64,000 nucleotides of DNA, taken from positions 1 to 64,000 of the forward strand of contig QPMI01000494.1 in the NCBI GenBank assembly GCA_004431415.1, written 5' to 3'. Both the position numbers and the translations under genes were made by a program. The stretch is from Cyanophora paradoxa (taxonomy: Eukaryota; Glaucocystophyceae; Cyanophorales; Cyanophoraceae). Shown in pieces: positions 63,861 through 64,000 of this stretch. Numbering within the stretch: position 1 is the stretch's first letter; every line of letters begins with the position of its first letter. Below the pieces are notes generated by a model that worked only from the letters and a program-made list of their open reading frames with translations, had not been told where the DNA came from and ran no database searches.

Positions 63861-64000
63861 AGCGCCGATCCGCTGCGCTGCGGGCCGATCCTGCTGCTCT
63901 TGAAGTTGCCTGGCACCGTAGCTGCTGCGCTACAGCCTCAGGCTTGTTGATCTGGTCGCCGAAGACGGGCGATCCGATGGCGATTGATAACGCATTGTAT

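Overview
The window joins two very different DNAs. Bases 1 to about 17,768 are AT-rich, have dense intronless reading frames, and form the right-hand part of an integrated Polinton-like virus (PLV/Maverick-type element) whose left end lies outside the window. Bases 17,769 to 64,000 are GC-rich nuclear DNA of a eukaryote, with many very short introns, donors mostly GTGCGC, C-rich intron tracts and palindrome-rich spacers. The gene content and splice style suggest a marine microalga, with a haptophyte or pelagophyte as the best guess. I cannot name the species.

Virus part. The replication and integration genes are all broken by frameshifts and stops: a D5-like SF3 helicase (1-869), a Polinton-type protein-primed family B DNA polymerase (about 2160-4714) and a retroviral-type DDE integrase with a C-terminal tail (about 4882-6290). 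A patatin-like lipase fused to a discoidin-like domain (minus strand, 6578-8081) has one frameshift. From 8131 to 16,495 the frames are nearly intact. This part holds a phage-tail-fibre-like protein with metal-binding H-x-H repeats and an H-type lectin tip (one frameshift near 8,975), four paralogous adhesins that share an N-terminal base and carry different tips (two C1q-like), three small proteins and an S-adenosylmethionine decarboxylase. The right end carries palindromic TGTGACGCC/GGCGTCACA repeats, a TCTTACTG motif series, tandem subterminal repeats and a 28-bp perfect inverted repeat exactly at the AT/GC junction (17,674-17,768). No capsid gene or packaging ATPase is in the window.

Host part, in order. 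A six-transmembrane cyclic-nucleotide phosphodiesterase (+, 20,564-25,681). A full-size ABCG/PDR transporter (-, 26,907-39,884). A small unknown gene (-, 41,497-41,946). An ACC-synthase-like PLP aminotransferase (+, 42,624-47,502). A secreted papain-family cysteine peptidase (-, 48,176-50,230). A serine O-acetyltransferase (+, 52,306-54,435). A VIT/von Willebrand A protein (-, 59,008-63,860). I built the splice models by hand from reading-frame continuity and family conservation, so individual exon edges may be off by a few bases.

The most unusual host signal is that exon edges are repeatedly 'echoed'. Short diverged copies of an exon end plus its splice site, or of a whole terminal exon, lie 40-260 bp away in the neighbouring intron or flank. 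This occurs in all six multi-exon genes for which I could assign a family.
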